DNA from: Effrenium voratum
Lineage: Eukaryota; Sar; Dinophyceae; Suessiales; Symbiodiniaceae
DNA: 64,000 bases
Reading direction: 5' to 3'
NCBI GenBank assembly: GCA_963377175.1
Contig: CAUJNA010001227.1
Coordinates: forward strand, 7,501 to 71,500
Position numbers and translations under genes: made by a program. Shown here in pieces: positions 10,873-20,127 of the stretch (its first letter is position 1; each line of letters opens with the position of its first letter). Under the pieces are notes generated by a model. The model did not search any database and was not told the origin of the DNA. It saw nothing but the letters and a program-made list of their open reading frames with translations.

Positions 10873-11751
10873 TTATTGTTTTTCTTTATTCTTATCTTTA
10901 TCCTTATCTTCATCTTCACTTTCAGCATCAGTAGGGACAGGAATGTCAGTCAACGGTGCTATTTCATAATTAGAATTTTCTTCTGATGATGATGAATTAA
11001 CAGTATGCGTTGAAGAACTATTAACAGTGATAGGTGGAGAACTATTAACGCTAATAGGGGATTCTGTGTTTAATTCAACTTCCTCACTAACATTTGTATT
11101 CAACCAATTCATTATAGCAGTTGCTATATCGTATGATGTTACTAATGAATTCATTGTTAAATTAACTAATAACTCTGAACCTTGAATTGTAGTTAATGTA
11201 GTGTGATATGTTAAATGTGCTACTATTTGTCCTATACTAAAACCCGTCCTCAACATAAATTCTATAATCCTCATCAAAATAAATAATTTCTTTCTATATT
11301 TATCAATATCATCATCCTTTTTATCATCATCATCATCATCGTCGTCATCATATAAATCAGGGTCATATGTAAATGCTAATGCTTCTGCTTCAGCCTTGGT
11401 TATCAGTTTGCTTTTGAAACTCTTTGAAGAACCGCCTAATATTTTTGTCTCATCATCAAAATTATAAGTTTGTGTCGCTTTATCATTTGGTAGGTCTGTT
11501 TGTGTTGCCTTGTTTTCTTTGTTAAGCGTTTGTGTTGCCTTGTCTGCCATCATAACTTGAGCGTTCATATATCTTTCTTTATTTTTATAATTCATTAAAT
11601 CCATTTTATCAAAATCAAAATTATTCAATAACATATATTTTTTGTATTTCTTCAATATAACTGTTGTTTTCATTTTGCTTGTGATTGCTTGTTTAAGCAT
11701 TTCATCATAAGTAGGGCGTTTCCTTAACTCTTGCTTGTGGTTGTTAATCAT
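10873..11751 (-). CDS. Unknown Maverick protein with RPTY N-terminal motif
   Basis: A 292-residue protein I cannot assign. It starts with KQELRKRPTYDEMLKQA, a motif shared with the next two upstream genes (11786-12856 and, degenerate, 12905-13369). ATQT is repeated three times around residues 75-100, followed by a poly-Asp tract, a hydrophobic helical region (about 155-220) and a Ser-rich acidic tail. Such small proteins around the capsid genes of Mavericks are often minor virion components, but that is inference. The long Asp run and simple-sequence tail suggest disorder at both ends. It follows the 11786-12856 gene after 34 bp. Confidence 0.7.
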   Translation of the reverse strand: MINNHKQELRKRPTYDEMLKQAITSKMKTTVILKKYKKYMLLNNFDFDKMDLMNYKNKERYMNAQVMMADKATQTLNKENKATQTDLPNDKATQTYNFDDETKILGGSSKSFKSKLITKAEAEALAFTYDPDLYDDDDDDDDDKKDDDIDKYRKKLFILMRIIEFMLRTGFSIGQIVAHLTYHTTLTTIQGSELLVNLTMNSLVTSYDIATAIMNWLNTNVSEEVELNTESPISVNSSPPITVNSSSTHTVNSSSSEENSNYEIAPLTDIPVPTDAESEDEDKDKDKNKEKQ

Positions 11752-11785
11752 TTTATATAATTATTGATAAATTATGTAAAATTAT

Positions 11786-12856
11786 CTATTTTTCCTTTGT
11801 TGCCTTGCCTTTTCCTTTCATATCTTTCCAATCATTCATTCTTTTTCTTAACAATTCATCATTTACTTCTGTTGTCCATTTTCCGCTGTTTATAAGTTTA
11901 TCCACCAGTCCAACTAAATAAGTTCTACCTGTTTCCTTTTTACCTTTCCCCTTTTTCTTTGTGTTTGAATATTGTTGTTCCTGTTCTTCAGTAAGTCCTG
12001 CTCCTCTTAAATATAATTGAAATAATATGTCTTCTTCTTTTACTGTGCTTCCCTTCCAATGGTTTATATCAGTTGAATAGTCAATAGTTTCCTTATGTGT
12101 TCTTGTTTGTCTTGCTGGTAATGTGGATGAACTGCCAGCGGTTTCCATTTTTTGCTCTATTCTTTTTTCTGCTTCTTTTATTTCTATTGGTTCAGGACTG
12201 TCTTTATCTTCATCAATAAATCGCTTAAGTTTCAATCTTACTCTTGCTTTTTGTAAATTTGAAACTCTTTTTGGTTCAGGACTGTCTTTATCTTCATCAA
12301 TAAATCGTTTCAATTGCAATCTTGCTCTTGCTTTTTGTAAATTTGAAACTCTTTTTGGTTGTAAATCTTCCAATGGCGGTAAATCATCACTTGACTTTGC
12401 GGTTGCTACTGACTGCCAGTCATCTTCATCTAATTGTTTTGCTCGTTGTGCTCGTTGGTGTAGGTCTGCTATTTGTTCACTACTAAGTCTTTTCGAAATT
12501 TGACTGATTTGTCGTTCGTGTTGTTCCTCTGCATCATCCATTGAGGCACTTAGTGTTTGTATTGAACCGTCTCTTAAATCATCCATTTCATCATCCCTTG
12601 CCATATCAAAATATTTTGTTTGATTTTCTCCATCTACCATTTTTTTAAAGTGTTGCTGTCTCAAATCTACTGTATTATTATCATACACTGTTCCTAATGG
12701 ACTATCACGAAAATAATAGGCGTTTCTGTCTATTACATCTCTTATATTCTTATTTTTAAATTCTTCCTTTGTAATTTCCTTTATCAGTTCATTATAAGAC
12801 GGTCTTAATCTCAATTGTGATTTTAATGTTTTCATCTGTGCATTGTCTAATCTCAT
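11786..12856 (-). CDS. Unknown Maverick protein with RPSY motif and internal tandem repeat
   Basis: A 356-residue basic, charged protein. Its N-terminus, SQLRLRPSYNELIKEI, is followed by VIDRNAYYFRDSPLG. A unit of about 30 residues (core KRVSNLQKARARLQLKRF, then IDEDKDSPEP) is repeated twice in the middle. The C-terminus is Lys-rich. The repeat and charge pattern resemble nucleic-acid-binding core proteins of DNA viruses, but I see no named domain. A TCTA box (12874-12877) lies 17 nt before the start, placing it with the putative late genes. Confidence 0.7.
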   Translation of the reverse strand: MRLDNAQMKTLKSQLRLRPSYNELIKEITKEEFKNKNIRDVIDRNAYYFRDSPLGTVYDNNTVDLRQQHFKKMVDGENQTKYFDMARDDEMDDLRDGSIQTLSASMDDAEEQHERQISQISKRLSSEQIADLHQRAQRAKQLDEDDWQSVATAKSSDDLPPLEDLQPKRVSNLQKARARLQLKRFIDEDKDSPEPKRVSNLQKARVRLKLKRFIDEDKDSPEPIEIKEAEKRIEQKMETAGSSSTLPARQTRTHKETIDYSTDINHWKGSTVKEEDILFQLYLRGAGLTEEQEQQYSNTKKKGKGKKETGRTYLVGLVDKLINSGKWTTEVNDELLRKRMNDWKDMKGKGKATKEK

Positions 12857-12873
12857 TAGTATATTAAATTAAT

Positions 12874-12877
12874 TAGA
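12874..12877 (-). promoter_or_regulatory. TCTA late-type box upstream of the 11786-12856 gene
   Basis: AATCTAATTAATT on the minus strand, 17 nt before the start. Confidence 0.45.
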
Positions 12878-12904
12878 TTATATTTATTAATCTAATTAAT
12901 TAAT

Positions 12905-13369
12905 TTAATCAAAATTAAAATCCTTTCTTAATTGATTGATTATTCCTTTCTTCTTCTTAATCATTTCTGAATAGGATTTACCTGTTTCACTTGATGGGTG
13001 ATGTCTCAATTTTTCACTTTCCAACCTTTGGATTTCATTAAAATACGCCTGTGCTTCTTCTTGATATCTTCTTTTATTTTGAAATACAGCATAATCTTTT
13101 TTAGCGCTATGAAGTTCTAATTGTTCTTGTAATTCTTTCAAATATGTGTAATTAGGTTGGTGTGCCTTGTTGTCTCCTTCATAATAGTACTGTTGAGTTG
13201 ATTTATATTTATTCTTCTTTTTTGGTTTGTTTGTTTCAAAAACTGCTTTTCTATCAATAACATCACTGATATTCGGTTTGTCTTTATTTTGTGGTTCTGT
13301 TATTCTATTTACAACGTTGTCATAAATTTCTCTACGACGCATAAGCAATTGTTTCTTATCAATAATCAT
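12905..13369 (-). CDS. Unknown Maverick protein, distant relative of its neighbours
   Basis: A 154-residue basic protein. The N-terminus KKQLLMRRREIYDNVVNRI followed by SDVIDRKAVF matches the layout of the 11786-12856 gene (RPSYNELI, then VIDRNAYY), so the three neighbouring genes appear to share an N-terminal module. The remainder is predicted coiled-coil-like (Glu/Lys/Gln-rich). It has a TCTA box at 13384-13387. Probably a small structural or DNA-binding virion protein, by context only. Confidence 0.65.
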   Translation of the reverse strand: MIIDKKQLLMRRREIYDNVVNRITEPQNKDKPNISDVIDRKAVFETNKPKKKNKYKSTQQYYYEGDNKAHQPNYTYLKELQEQLELHSAKKDYAVFQNKRRYQEEAQAYFNEIQRLESEKLRHHPSSETGKSYSEMIKKKKGIINQLRKDFNFD

Positions 13370-13383
13370 TATATAATAATAAT

Positions 13384-13387
13384 TAGA
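13384..13387 (-). promoter_or_regulatory. TCTA late-type box upstream of the 12905-13369 gene
   Basis: AATCTAATTATTATTATATA on the minus strand, 14 nt before the start. Confidence 0.45.
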
Positions 13388-13969
13388 TTAAATAATTTTA
13401 TTTGCTAAATTATTAATTTTCTGTTTATTTTTATTATCTCGTTCCATTTTAATATTATTGTAACGGTCTTTTGCAGTTTCAAATACTTTATTAGCAGTTG
13501 TTTCTAAATGTTTTTTCAATCGTTCTTCAACTCTTCTTTCTATTTCTTGTTCATCAACTTTTGGAATATTATCTTTAACCTTTTCATATACATTATTCTC
13601 AAATTCTTTTGCTTGTGCAGGATGCATAATTTTTCTTCGAACAACTTTGTTAGGGTCTGGTTCTTTTTTAACTGGTATTCCATTACAGTTATGACGATAT
13701 CTGAAAGTGTATTTTGTTAAATATTTTTTACATTTTGGACATTCTACTTTTTCAGTTGAGTATGTTTTAGACTTTAATTCTTGCTTTGGTGGTTCGTCTA
13801 TATTATTATCTGGTGTATTGTCTTTATTATTTTCTTCATTTATAATATTATTAGTTTCTACTTCTTTACTTTCTTCATTAATAATAGGTTCTTCTTTACT
13901 GTCTTCTACTTCTTTAGGTGCTTCATTATTTTCACTGCCTACATCTACTATTTCAATATTTTTAACCAT
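13388..13969 (-). CDS. Unknown protein with one zinc-finger-like motif and coiled coil
   Basis: A 193-residue protein. The first 75 residues are highly acidic and low-complexity. At about 75-95 there is VECPKCKKYLTKYTFRYRHNC, a C-x2-C...H-x-C arrangement fit for zinc. The C-terminal half (KIMHPAQAKEFENNVYEKV onward) is a long charged helix, probably coiled coil. It lies between the minor capsid gene and the RPxY-motif genes on the same strand. No family recognised. Confidence 0.65.
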   Translation of the reverse strand: MVKNIEIVDVGSENNEAPKEVEDSKEEPIINEESKEVETNNIINEENNKDNTPDNNIDEPPKQELKSKTYSTEKVECPKCKKYLTKYTFRYRHNCNGIPVKKEPDPNKVVRRKIMHPAQAKEFENNVYEKVKDNIPKVDEQEIERRVEERLKKHLETTANKVFETAKDRYNNIKMERDNKNKQKINNLANKII

Positions 13970-14062
13970 ATAATTAGTATATAATAAATATTTATATTAA
14001 AATATTTTAATATAATTAGTATATAACAAATATTTATATTAAAATATTTAATATATGCTTTT

Positions 14063-14896
14063 CTAACCTTCAAAAAATGTTAAACTAAAACTACTTGTTG
14101 TTCCATTCATATTTAAAACTCTACCCGATGCATCAGTAAATCTAAAATGAAGTCTATTCAATGAACGCATACTAACATCATTAGCATCATTTAAAATTAG
14201 TTCATTATCATATATGAGGTTGCCGAATGATGTTAAAACTGGTACTTTCTTTATTATTGATGAAGTACCAAAACTACATAACTGGTTTCCGTTACTTAAT
14301 TCATTACAATGAATATAAATATTTTTAACAGGTAAAAATGATATAAATCCACTAACAAAAGGGTCTGCTGTACTATTTACTTTTTCAGTAGTATTTCCTA
14401 AAATGTCATTAATACTATTAGGATAATCTCTATCATAATCAACACCAAAACTATAATTAGTTTGTAATTCTTTATCTGTATGGATTATAAAAAAGTAAGA
14501 AATATAATTACAACTTATAGTTATATTATTTGTTTTTAATGAATAACTACAAGTAAAAAAAATACTGTTTCCATCAGTTCCATTAGTAGCAGTATTCAAT
14601 TTATTTTGTAATTCGGTTGCTAATTCACTACCTACATAACTACCTTTATCAGGTGCTACAATAAAATAATATATTGGTGCTCCTATTAATATCCCTCCTA
14701 ATGTTAAATATAATCTGTTATTTAAATTATCTTCAATTGGATAAAATGAATTAGCGATAGATACTTCGTGACAAATCATTTTAGTATTTGGTCCGCATTC
14801 TTGTTGCTCTCTTAAATTAATAACAAAATCTGATGTAGATTGACTGTCATTTAAATCACGATAAGCACTGTTGATATATATTTTACGAAATCTCAT
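14063..14896 (-). CDS. Minor capsid (penton) protein
   Basis: A 277-residue protein with the Polinton-type minor capsid layout. It opens RFRKIYINSAYRDLNDSQST, continues with beta strands of the single jelly-roll (FVINLREQQECGP, MICHEVSIANSFYPI) and ends in a beta-rich half with LHFRFTDASGRVLN near the C-terminus. In this virus class the protein forms the pentons at capsid vertices. It is divergently transcribed from the lipase-like gene and close to the major capsid gene. A TCTA box (14910-14913) lies 13 nt before the start. Length fits the family. Confidence 0.85.
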   Translation of the reverse strand: MRFRKIYINSAYRDLNDSQSTSDFVINLREQQECGPNTKMICHEVSIANSFYPIEDNLNNRLYLTLGGILIGAPIYYFIVAPDKGSYVGSELATELQNKLNTATNGTDGNSIFFTCSYSLKTNNITISCNYISYFFIIHTDKELQTNYSFGVDYDRDYPNSINDILGNTTEKVNSTADPFVSGFISFLPVKNIYIHCNELSNGNQLCSFGTSSIIKKVPVLTSFGNLIYDNELILNDANDVSMRSLNRLHFRFTDASGRVLNMNGTTSSFSLTFFEG

Positions 14897-14909
14897 TATA
14901 TTAATTAAT

Positions 14910-14913
14910 TAGA
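14910..14913 (-). promoter_or_regulatory. TCTA late-type box upstream of the minor capsid gene
   Basis: TTTCTAATTAATTAATATA on the minus strand, 13 nt before the start, in the intergenic gap shared with the divergent lipase-like gene. Confidence 0.5.
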
Positions 14914-14934
14914 AATTTTATAATTTAATTATAT

Positions 14935-15594
14935 ATGAAAAATAAATATACATATTATTTAAAAGAAGGAAACTTAAAATCATACAATCCGCTTCATCAA
15001 GGTCATAGTGAAATGTATAGAAAAATAATTAATGAAATTCAACAAGAAAAATCATTATTCAAACCTAAATATAATAATTTATCTGACACAGAAGGATTAA
15101 ACAAAGCATATACAAATGGTAAAGGTTATTATTTGGATAATAATAAACTATATGTTTCTGGGACATTTGGTAAGTCTAATATTAAATCAAATATTAATGA
15201 TATTTTAAGTGATATTACAATTCCATTTGGCTTAAGTTCATTCAGTGAAAGGTATAGAGATATTAGCGATATACTTGATGAAAACCATAATATTAGTGAA
15301 GTTATTTCACATTCATTGGGTAGTAGTGCGAGTGCTAAATATTTAAAAGAAAATCCTGATAGAAATATTAGATTAACTACTTACGGTGCTCCTTTTATTT
15401 CAATGTCAAACAAAAACAATGACAACTACACAAGCATACGCAATTTTGGAGATATAGTCAGTATTTTAGATAGAGGCAGTATAACATCAAATAGAGGAGG
15501 TTTTAACCCATTAACAAATCATCAACACTCGTTATATGGTGATACTGGCAAGGATGTATCAAGAAGCATTGAACCTGTAAAGGAAATTTTGTAG
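14935..15594 (+). CDS. Lipase-like alpha/beta hydrolase
   Basis: A 219-residue protein with a lipase nucleophile elbow, VISHSLGSSASAKY (Ser127), then LTTYGAPF, a candidate Asp173 in FGDIVSILD and His196 or His198 in NHQHSLYG. This Ser-Asp-His order is that of class 3-type lipases. The N-terminal 100 residues have no recognised domain. Lipases occur in some Maverick and Polinton-like viruses and are thought to help breach membranes during entry; that role is inference. It lies between minor and major capsid genes, consistent with a virion component. Confidence 0.75.
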   Translation: MKNKYTYYLKEGNLKSYNPLHQGHSEMYRKIINEIQQEKSLFKPKYNNLSDTEGLNKAYTNGKGYYLDNNKLYVSGTFGKSNIKSNINDILSDITIPFGLSSFSERYRDISDILDENHNISEVISHSLGSSASAKYLKENPDRNIRLTTYGAPFISMSNKNNDNYTSIRNFGDIVSILDRGSITSNRGGFNPLTNHQHSLYGDTGKDVSRSIEPVKEIL

Positions 15595-15605
15595 TCTTAT
15601 ATATA

Positions 15606-15797
15606 ATGCCTAATAATGATATAAAAAATACTATAAATCCTAAAAAGAAAGTCAGTTATGATGACATTAAGAAAATAGTAGAGGATGAACCTAATTATAA
15701 GGTTGAACATAATAATATTAAAAATAAATCTAAAAAACTATTAAATAAAAAATCTAAAAAAGAAGTTATAGATTATTCACACTTTAAAATAAATTAA
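15606..15797 (+). CDS. Small basic protein between lipase and major capsid
   Basis: A 63-residue protein very rich in Lys and Asn (NPKKKVSYDDIKKIVEDEP, then NKSKKLLNKKSKK). It starts 11 bp after the lipase-like gene and ends 48 bp before the capsid gene. Such short basic proteins can be DNA-condensing virion components; nothing in the sequence proves this. No homologue recognised. Confidence 0.5.
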   Translation: MPNNDIKNTINPKKKVSYDDIKKIVEDEPNYKVEHNNIKNKSKKLLNKKSKKEVIDYSHFKIN

Positions 15798-15823
15798 TTT
15801 AATAATAGAATAATTAATATTTT

Positions 15824-15827
15824 TCTA
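15824..15827 (+). promoter_or_regulatory. TCTA late-type box upstream of the major capsid gene
   Basis: TTTTTCTATTATTAAATA, 18 nt before the start. Best example of the motif because the gene is certainly structural. Confidence 0.55.
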
Positions 15828-15845
15828 TTATTAAATATATAAGTT

Positions 15846-17222
15846 ATGGAAACATTAGATATTGAAGATGTCCTTGTTGAAAAGAATTTAAGATTTAAAT
15901 TAAAAGATGGCGGTTCTTATGTTCGGTCAAAAGAAAGTAAAAACTTTTACCCTTCATCGGTTTCTACTTATACCGCTGATACAAATTCTGTAATTAGATT
16001 TAATATTACTGGACCACCTACCCAATGGTTGTCCTTACCATCTCTATTATTAGGATTTACTCTAAACAACACTGATGCGTCAGCAAGTAATGAACTCAGA
16101 CCAATTGATACAGCCGGTTTCTTTGATAGGGTGCGTGTGTTAATGGGTGATGTCATTGTATGCGATTTAAATTCTCTTTCTCGTGCGAGTACAATGAAAG
16201 ATGTATTAAAATCATCAGAAGAAAAAAGAATTGATGAAGCATTAGGTTTTGGAAACACTCTTCTTAATCATGATGGACGGTTTTTAACTTGTGATGCGTC
16301 AGCAACCTCTTCTACTCAAGCAGTCGTTAGAAATGTTACCAATAACAATTTTAGAGGAATTAAAGGAGGTAAAGGTGCTAATGTCTATTTCGATTTAAAC
16401 TTAAAATGCTTTAAGACTTGTGAAAACTGGATACCTTTATCTTATTGTCCAATAACAGTTGAATTATATTTAACAAGTGATGTATTAAAACCAATTGTTA
16501 ATAGAACAGGACTTTTTACTGCTACAAATACGAGTATCACTTGGTCAGTTACAAAACCTTTATTCAAAGGAAATGTTTATACTATTGATGATAGTTTATA
16601 TGCCGAGTATGCAAAAATTTTAGACACTGGCTCTCTTCCAATTACATTTGAAACTGAAACCATGCAAGAACAAACCTCATCTGCTTCAAATGAAGTATTT
16701 ACTACAATTGTCCGTAATGTATCTAAATTAAATAAATTGTTTATTTCTTTTTCAAACCCATCTGCAAAAACTTATGTTGGAGGTTATGGAGAGCTGTTGA
16801 AAGAATATAATCGTATGTATCACCCATTAGGGAATATAACAAATGATGTAGGTATTTATAACTCAGAATATGATTTATCAGCTTCTTTAGTAATCGGTAA
16901 TCAAGTCATACCAAGTCAAGAAATTCAAGGTGTCCGTGAAGCATACGCCCATCTTATGCATTGTTCTGATAAACCAATGTTAGTTAGAGCAGAAGATTAC
17001 AGGTCTCACGCTTTTATGTATGGTTTTAATTTACAAAAATTAGAAAGTGCAAATTATACTGGTATGAACCTTAAAAATAACTCAAATATGGTAATAAAAA
17101 TAAAGGCGTTGGATGGTTCAACATTATATACTGAACATAAAATGGCAGAGAGACTTTATATGCTAATGGTGCATGAATGTATCCTTGAAATCCGTTCAAA
17201 TTCTGTAACATTTTATGATTAA
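15846..17222 (+). CDS. Major capsid protein (double jelly-roll)
   Basis: A 458-residue protein with features of Polinton and Polinton-like virus major capsid proteins. It has a short acidic N-terminal arm, then beta strands SVIRFNITGPPTQWLSLPSL and a conserved FFDRVRVLMGDVIV region. The second jelly-roll contains LNKLFISFSNPS and a C-terminal LYMLMVHECILEIRSN strand. It forms trimeric capsomers of an icosahedral shell. The reading frame is intact, unlike polB. It sits 48 bp downstream of a small basic protein and is followed by the fibre gene. Confidence 0.9.
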   Translation: METLDIEDVLVEKNLRFKLKDGGSYVRSKESKNFYPSSVSTYTADTNSVIRFNITGPPTQWLSLPSLLLGFTLNNTDASASNELRPIDTAGFFDRVRVLMGDVIVCDLNSLSRASTMKDVLKSSEEKRIDEALGFGNTLLNHDGRFLTCDASATSSTQAVVRNVTNNNFRGIKGGKGANVYFDLNLKCFKTCENWIPLSYCPITVELYLTSDVLKPIVNRTGLFTATNTSITWSVTKPLFKGNVYTIDDSLYAEYAKILDTGSLPITFETETMQEQTSSASNEVFTTIVRNVSKLNKLFISFSNPSAKTYVGGYGELLKEYNRMYHPLGNITNDVGIYNSEYDLSASLVIGNQVIPSQEIQGVREAYAHLMHCSDKPMLVRAEDYRSHAFMYGFNLQKLESANYTGMNLKNNSNMVIKIKALDGSTLYTEHKMAERLYMLMVHECILEIRSNSVTFYD

Positions 17223-17249
17223 AATAAAAAAATATGATATTATTAATTT

Positions 17250-17253
17250 TCTA
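17250..17253 (+). promoter_or_regulatory. TCTA late-type box upstream of the fibre gene
   Basis: ATTTTCTATTTAATAATATA, 17 nt before the ATG at 17271. This spacing matches the capsid gene and suggests that 17271 was the original start. Confidence 0.5.
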
Positions 17254-17284
17254 TTTAATAATATAATATTATGAGCAAAACTTG

Positions 17285-20008
17285 ATGAATATCTTTGATA
17301 TTACAGCAAATAGAATTAGGCAAGTAAAAGATGGAGCAGTCAATGATATAGAAGACCTTTACGCGAGTAAATCTGACATTCAAACAGTATTAGATAGTAA
17401 AGCAGACCAAGCAGACACCTATACAAAGGAGCAGATAAATGCTAATTTTTATGATATAACTGAAACATATGACAAAACAGAAATTAATGTATTATCAAAT
17501 AATATTAGTTCAAATTCTTTTTTAATAGGTAATCTGACAATAACTTCAAATACAAATTTTAATAATATTTCATTAAATACAAGTTTAATAAATAATTTAA
17601 ATTCTACTATGACAACTAATTTTAATAATATTTCTTCAAATACTAATTTAATTAATACAAATTTTAATAATATTTCATTAAATACAAGTTTAATAAATAA
17701 TTTGAATTCCACTATGACAACTAATTTTAATAATATTTCATCAAATACTAATTTAATTAATACAAATTTTAATAATATTTCATCAAATACAAATTTAATA
17801 AATAATTTAAATTCTACTGTATCAACTAATTATAATAATATTTCATCAAATTCTCATTTAATATCTCAATTACAAACAGGTTCATTTGATAGTAATTTAT
17901 ATTACAATAAAATAACAACTAATAATTTATTAACAGATAAATTAAATACATCAGTATTAAATAATACATTAATTCATAATATAACAACTACTTCAATTTT
18001 CAAAATAGCAAATTTTGGAAATTATAATAATTTCTTTGAAATGTATAATAATTATTTTGATAGTTATGTTTATGGAAATTTAAGTGGAGCAACTATGTTT
18101 TTAAATCAAAGAGGTTTTGGAGATGTAGAAATTAATAATTCTTCAACTTTTCAAAATGATAAAATATTATTAAATCATAATACTACAATATTATCTAATT
18201 TACAAGTATCAGGTTTATTTTCGTGTTCGTCTATTTTAGATATAGCAGGTTCTGACGCTAGATATGTTTTACAATCAGACGGATTAAGTGGATTAATAAC
18301 AGGAAATACAAATACAATTAATTCAATAATTACAAATGATAGCGCACAAGATACAGTAATAAGTCAAAAATTAGACAAAGTTAATACAACATTACAGACA
18401 GTGAATTCGCCATTAATACTTAGTTTAACAGATAATACTAATCCAATATTTAGAATCCAGGACGCAGTTAGTAACCAAAGACTCGAGTTTAAACGAGGAT
18501 GTCAGTTAGACTCTTATCAAGGGTTAGAAGGTGCTACTCCTTATCGATTATGGCTAGGATGGAATACAGGAGATGTTATTATTGGAAGACCTAATAATGC
18601 TTCAAAAATTACAATTAATGGTAATGTTCATACTTCGTATAATTTTGCGCAGATGCACGGAACATCATATTTTGAAGGTGCTGTTTATATGAAAGGAAAT
18701 TTATTTACAAATAATGATTTTTCAACAGATATTAAAACAAAAATAGATAATATCAATACTTCAATAAATGGATTAGAACCATACTTAGAAACATATACAC
18801 CAGATGCAATAGAAGGTTTTTATATACATCATCCTAATTTTGTTTCTCTTTCTGTTGGTGATATTACTAATGCCAGTAACCAATATATGATGTGTGATGG
18901 ATTAGTTAATAAAACTATTTTTAGTAAACCTATAGATGTGTTAGGTAATATTTATACAAATGCTGCTGTTAATTGTGATAATGTTAATATTGCTACTGAT
19001 GGTAAATTAACAGTTGATACAAATTGTGAATTATATAGATATGTTAGTGCTTTTTCATCTTTTGATATGAGGAATAGTGATGTTAATTCTTCAATTAGGT
19101 TCATTTGTGGAGACCCTGCTGTTCAATCTAACATAGTTGGAGCAGTTAATATTTCTACAGGATGGACTTTTAATACTGCTACTGCTGATTTTATGGGTAA
19201 TTTATTTGCTGATGATGTTTATGTTAAAACTAATGGAGCATTAAGAAGTAATCATATATCACCTAATGGTGGTACACTGGTTACTATTGATACCAACCTG
19301 GCAGTTCAAAATGCTTATTTAGCAACTAATACAATTCAATCATTCGATTTAACAACGGTTTCATTTTTGAATAATATTTCAATGACTACTGGAACTGATA
19401 TTAAAATGGGAACAAGTGAAATATCAACTTATTACGATGGAACTAATTTGTCAACAATTGATGTTAAATTTAATACAACCAATACAGCATTCAGAGTAAT
19501 TGATAATGCAACTGTATTTTCAACATTATTATCTATTGATAAAACTTTTGGAACAACAGTGAATACTGGAAGTTTTACAAATAATGCTCCATCGACTTTT
19601 AATGAACATGTAACAGTTGCAGGAACTAAAAAAATGTTATGTAATTTAATTGAACCATCAACAGGAACTAATATAGATTTAACAGCAACAACAGTAACCA
19701 TCAACGGAACGTTTGTGGATTCATCTGATTCAAGATTGAAATATGATATAGACAATATTAAATCTAATTGTATGAATGTTATTAAGAAATTTAAACCGAA
19801 GAAGTTTAAAAGACACGATAGAAATGATGGCGGTAAAACTCATATAGGATATATAGCAGATGAAGTATTAAAAGCAATCCCGAAAGAATTTGAAAATGTT
19901 GTTAGTAAAGACAGAGATTATTTAGGATTAAATTATTTAGTTTTACCCGTGTTAGTTCATAAAGCAGTATTAGAATTAAATGATAAAGTAGATAGACTTG
20001 AAAAATAA
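17285..20008 (+). CDS. Fibre protein with C-terminal S74 self-cleaving chaperone
   Basis: About 907 residues. The N-terminal 60 residues (ITANRIRQVKDG...KADQADTYTKEQ) look like a virion-attachment coiled coil. At about 65-190, Asn/Ser/Thr-rich repeats of the type FNNISSNTNLIN recur many times, as in trimeric fibre shafts. The middle is beta-rich. The last 100 residues match the endosialidase-type intramolecular chaperone (peptidase S74): DSSDSRLKYDI, HIGYIADEV, then a LGLNYL...VLELNDK coiled coil. That domain folds the trimer and cuts itself off at the Ser of the SDxRxK motif. An upstream ATG at 17271 opens a four-codon frame that stops across 17285, so one base of an A-run may be missing at the true start. 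A receptor-binding role is inference from architecture. Confidence 0.85.
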   Translation: MNIFDITANRIRQVKDGAVNDIEDLYASKSDIQTVLDSKADQADTYTKEQINANFYDITETYDKTEINVLSNNISSNSFLIGNLTITSNTNFNNISLNTSLINNLNSTMTTNFNNISSNTNLINTNFNNISLNTSLINNLNSTMTTNFNNISSNTNLINTNFNNISSNTNLINNLNSTVSTNYNNISSNSHLISQLQTGSFDSNLYYNKITTNNLLTDKLNTSVLNNTLIHNITTTSIFKIANFGNYNNFFEMYNNYFDSYVYGNLSGATMFLNQRGFGDVEINNSSTFQNDKILLNHNTTILSNLQVSGLFSCSSILDIAGSDARYVLQSDGLSGLITGNTNTINSIITNDSAQDTVISQKLDKVNTTLQTVNSPLILSLTDNTNPIFRIQDAVSNQRLEFKRGCQLDSYQGLEGATPYRLWLGWNTGDVIIGRPNNASKITINGNVHTSYNFAQMHGTSYFEGAVYMKGNLFTNNDFSTDIKTKIDNINTSINGLEPYLETYTPDAIEGFYIHHPNFVSLSVGDITNASNQYMMCDGLVNKTIFSKPIDVLGNIYTNAAVNCDNVNIATDGKLTVDTNCELYRYVSAFSSFDMRNSDVNSSIRFICGDPAVQSNIVGAVNISTGWTFNTATADFMGNLFADDVYVKTNGALRSNHISPNGGTLVTIDTNLAVQNAYLATNTIQSFDLTTVSFLNNISMTTGTDIKMGTSEISTYYDGTNLSTIDVKFNTTNTAFRVIDNATVFSTLLSIDKTFGTTVNTGSFTNNAPSTFNEHVTVAGTKKMLCNLIEPSTGTNIDLTATTVTINGTFVDSSDSRLKYDIDNIKSNCMNVIKKFKPKKFKRHDRNDGGKTHIGYIADEVLKAIPKEFENVVSKDRDYLGLNYLVLPVLVHKAVLELNDKVDRLEK

Positions 20009-20071
20009 ATTAAAGAATTGAAAAAAGAAAAATCTAAATAAATAATTTAAATATATAAATATATAAATATA

Positions 20072-20108
<37 letters not shown>

Positions 20109-20127
20109 AATATATCTAGATATATAT
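20009..20127. repeat. AAAT-rich tract after the fibre gene
   Basis: Tandem ATAA/ATAAAT units follow the fibre stop codon. There are no coding signs, only the TCTA box at its right end. Confidence 0.6.
20115..20118 (+). promoter_or_regulatory. TCTA late-type box upstream of the 20128-20472 gene
   Basis: ATATCTAGATATATAT, 9 nt before the start. Confidence 0.4.
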
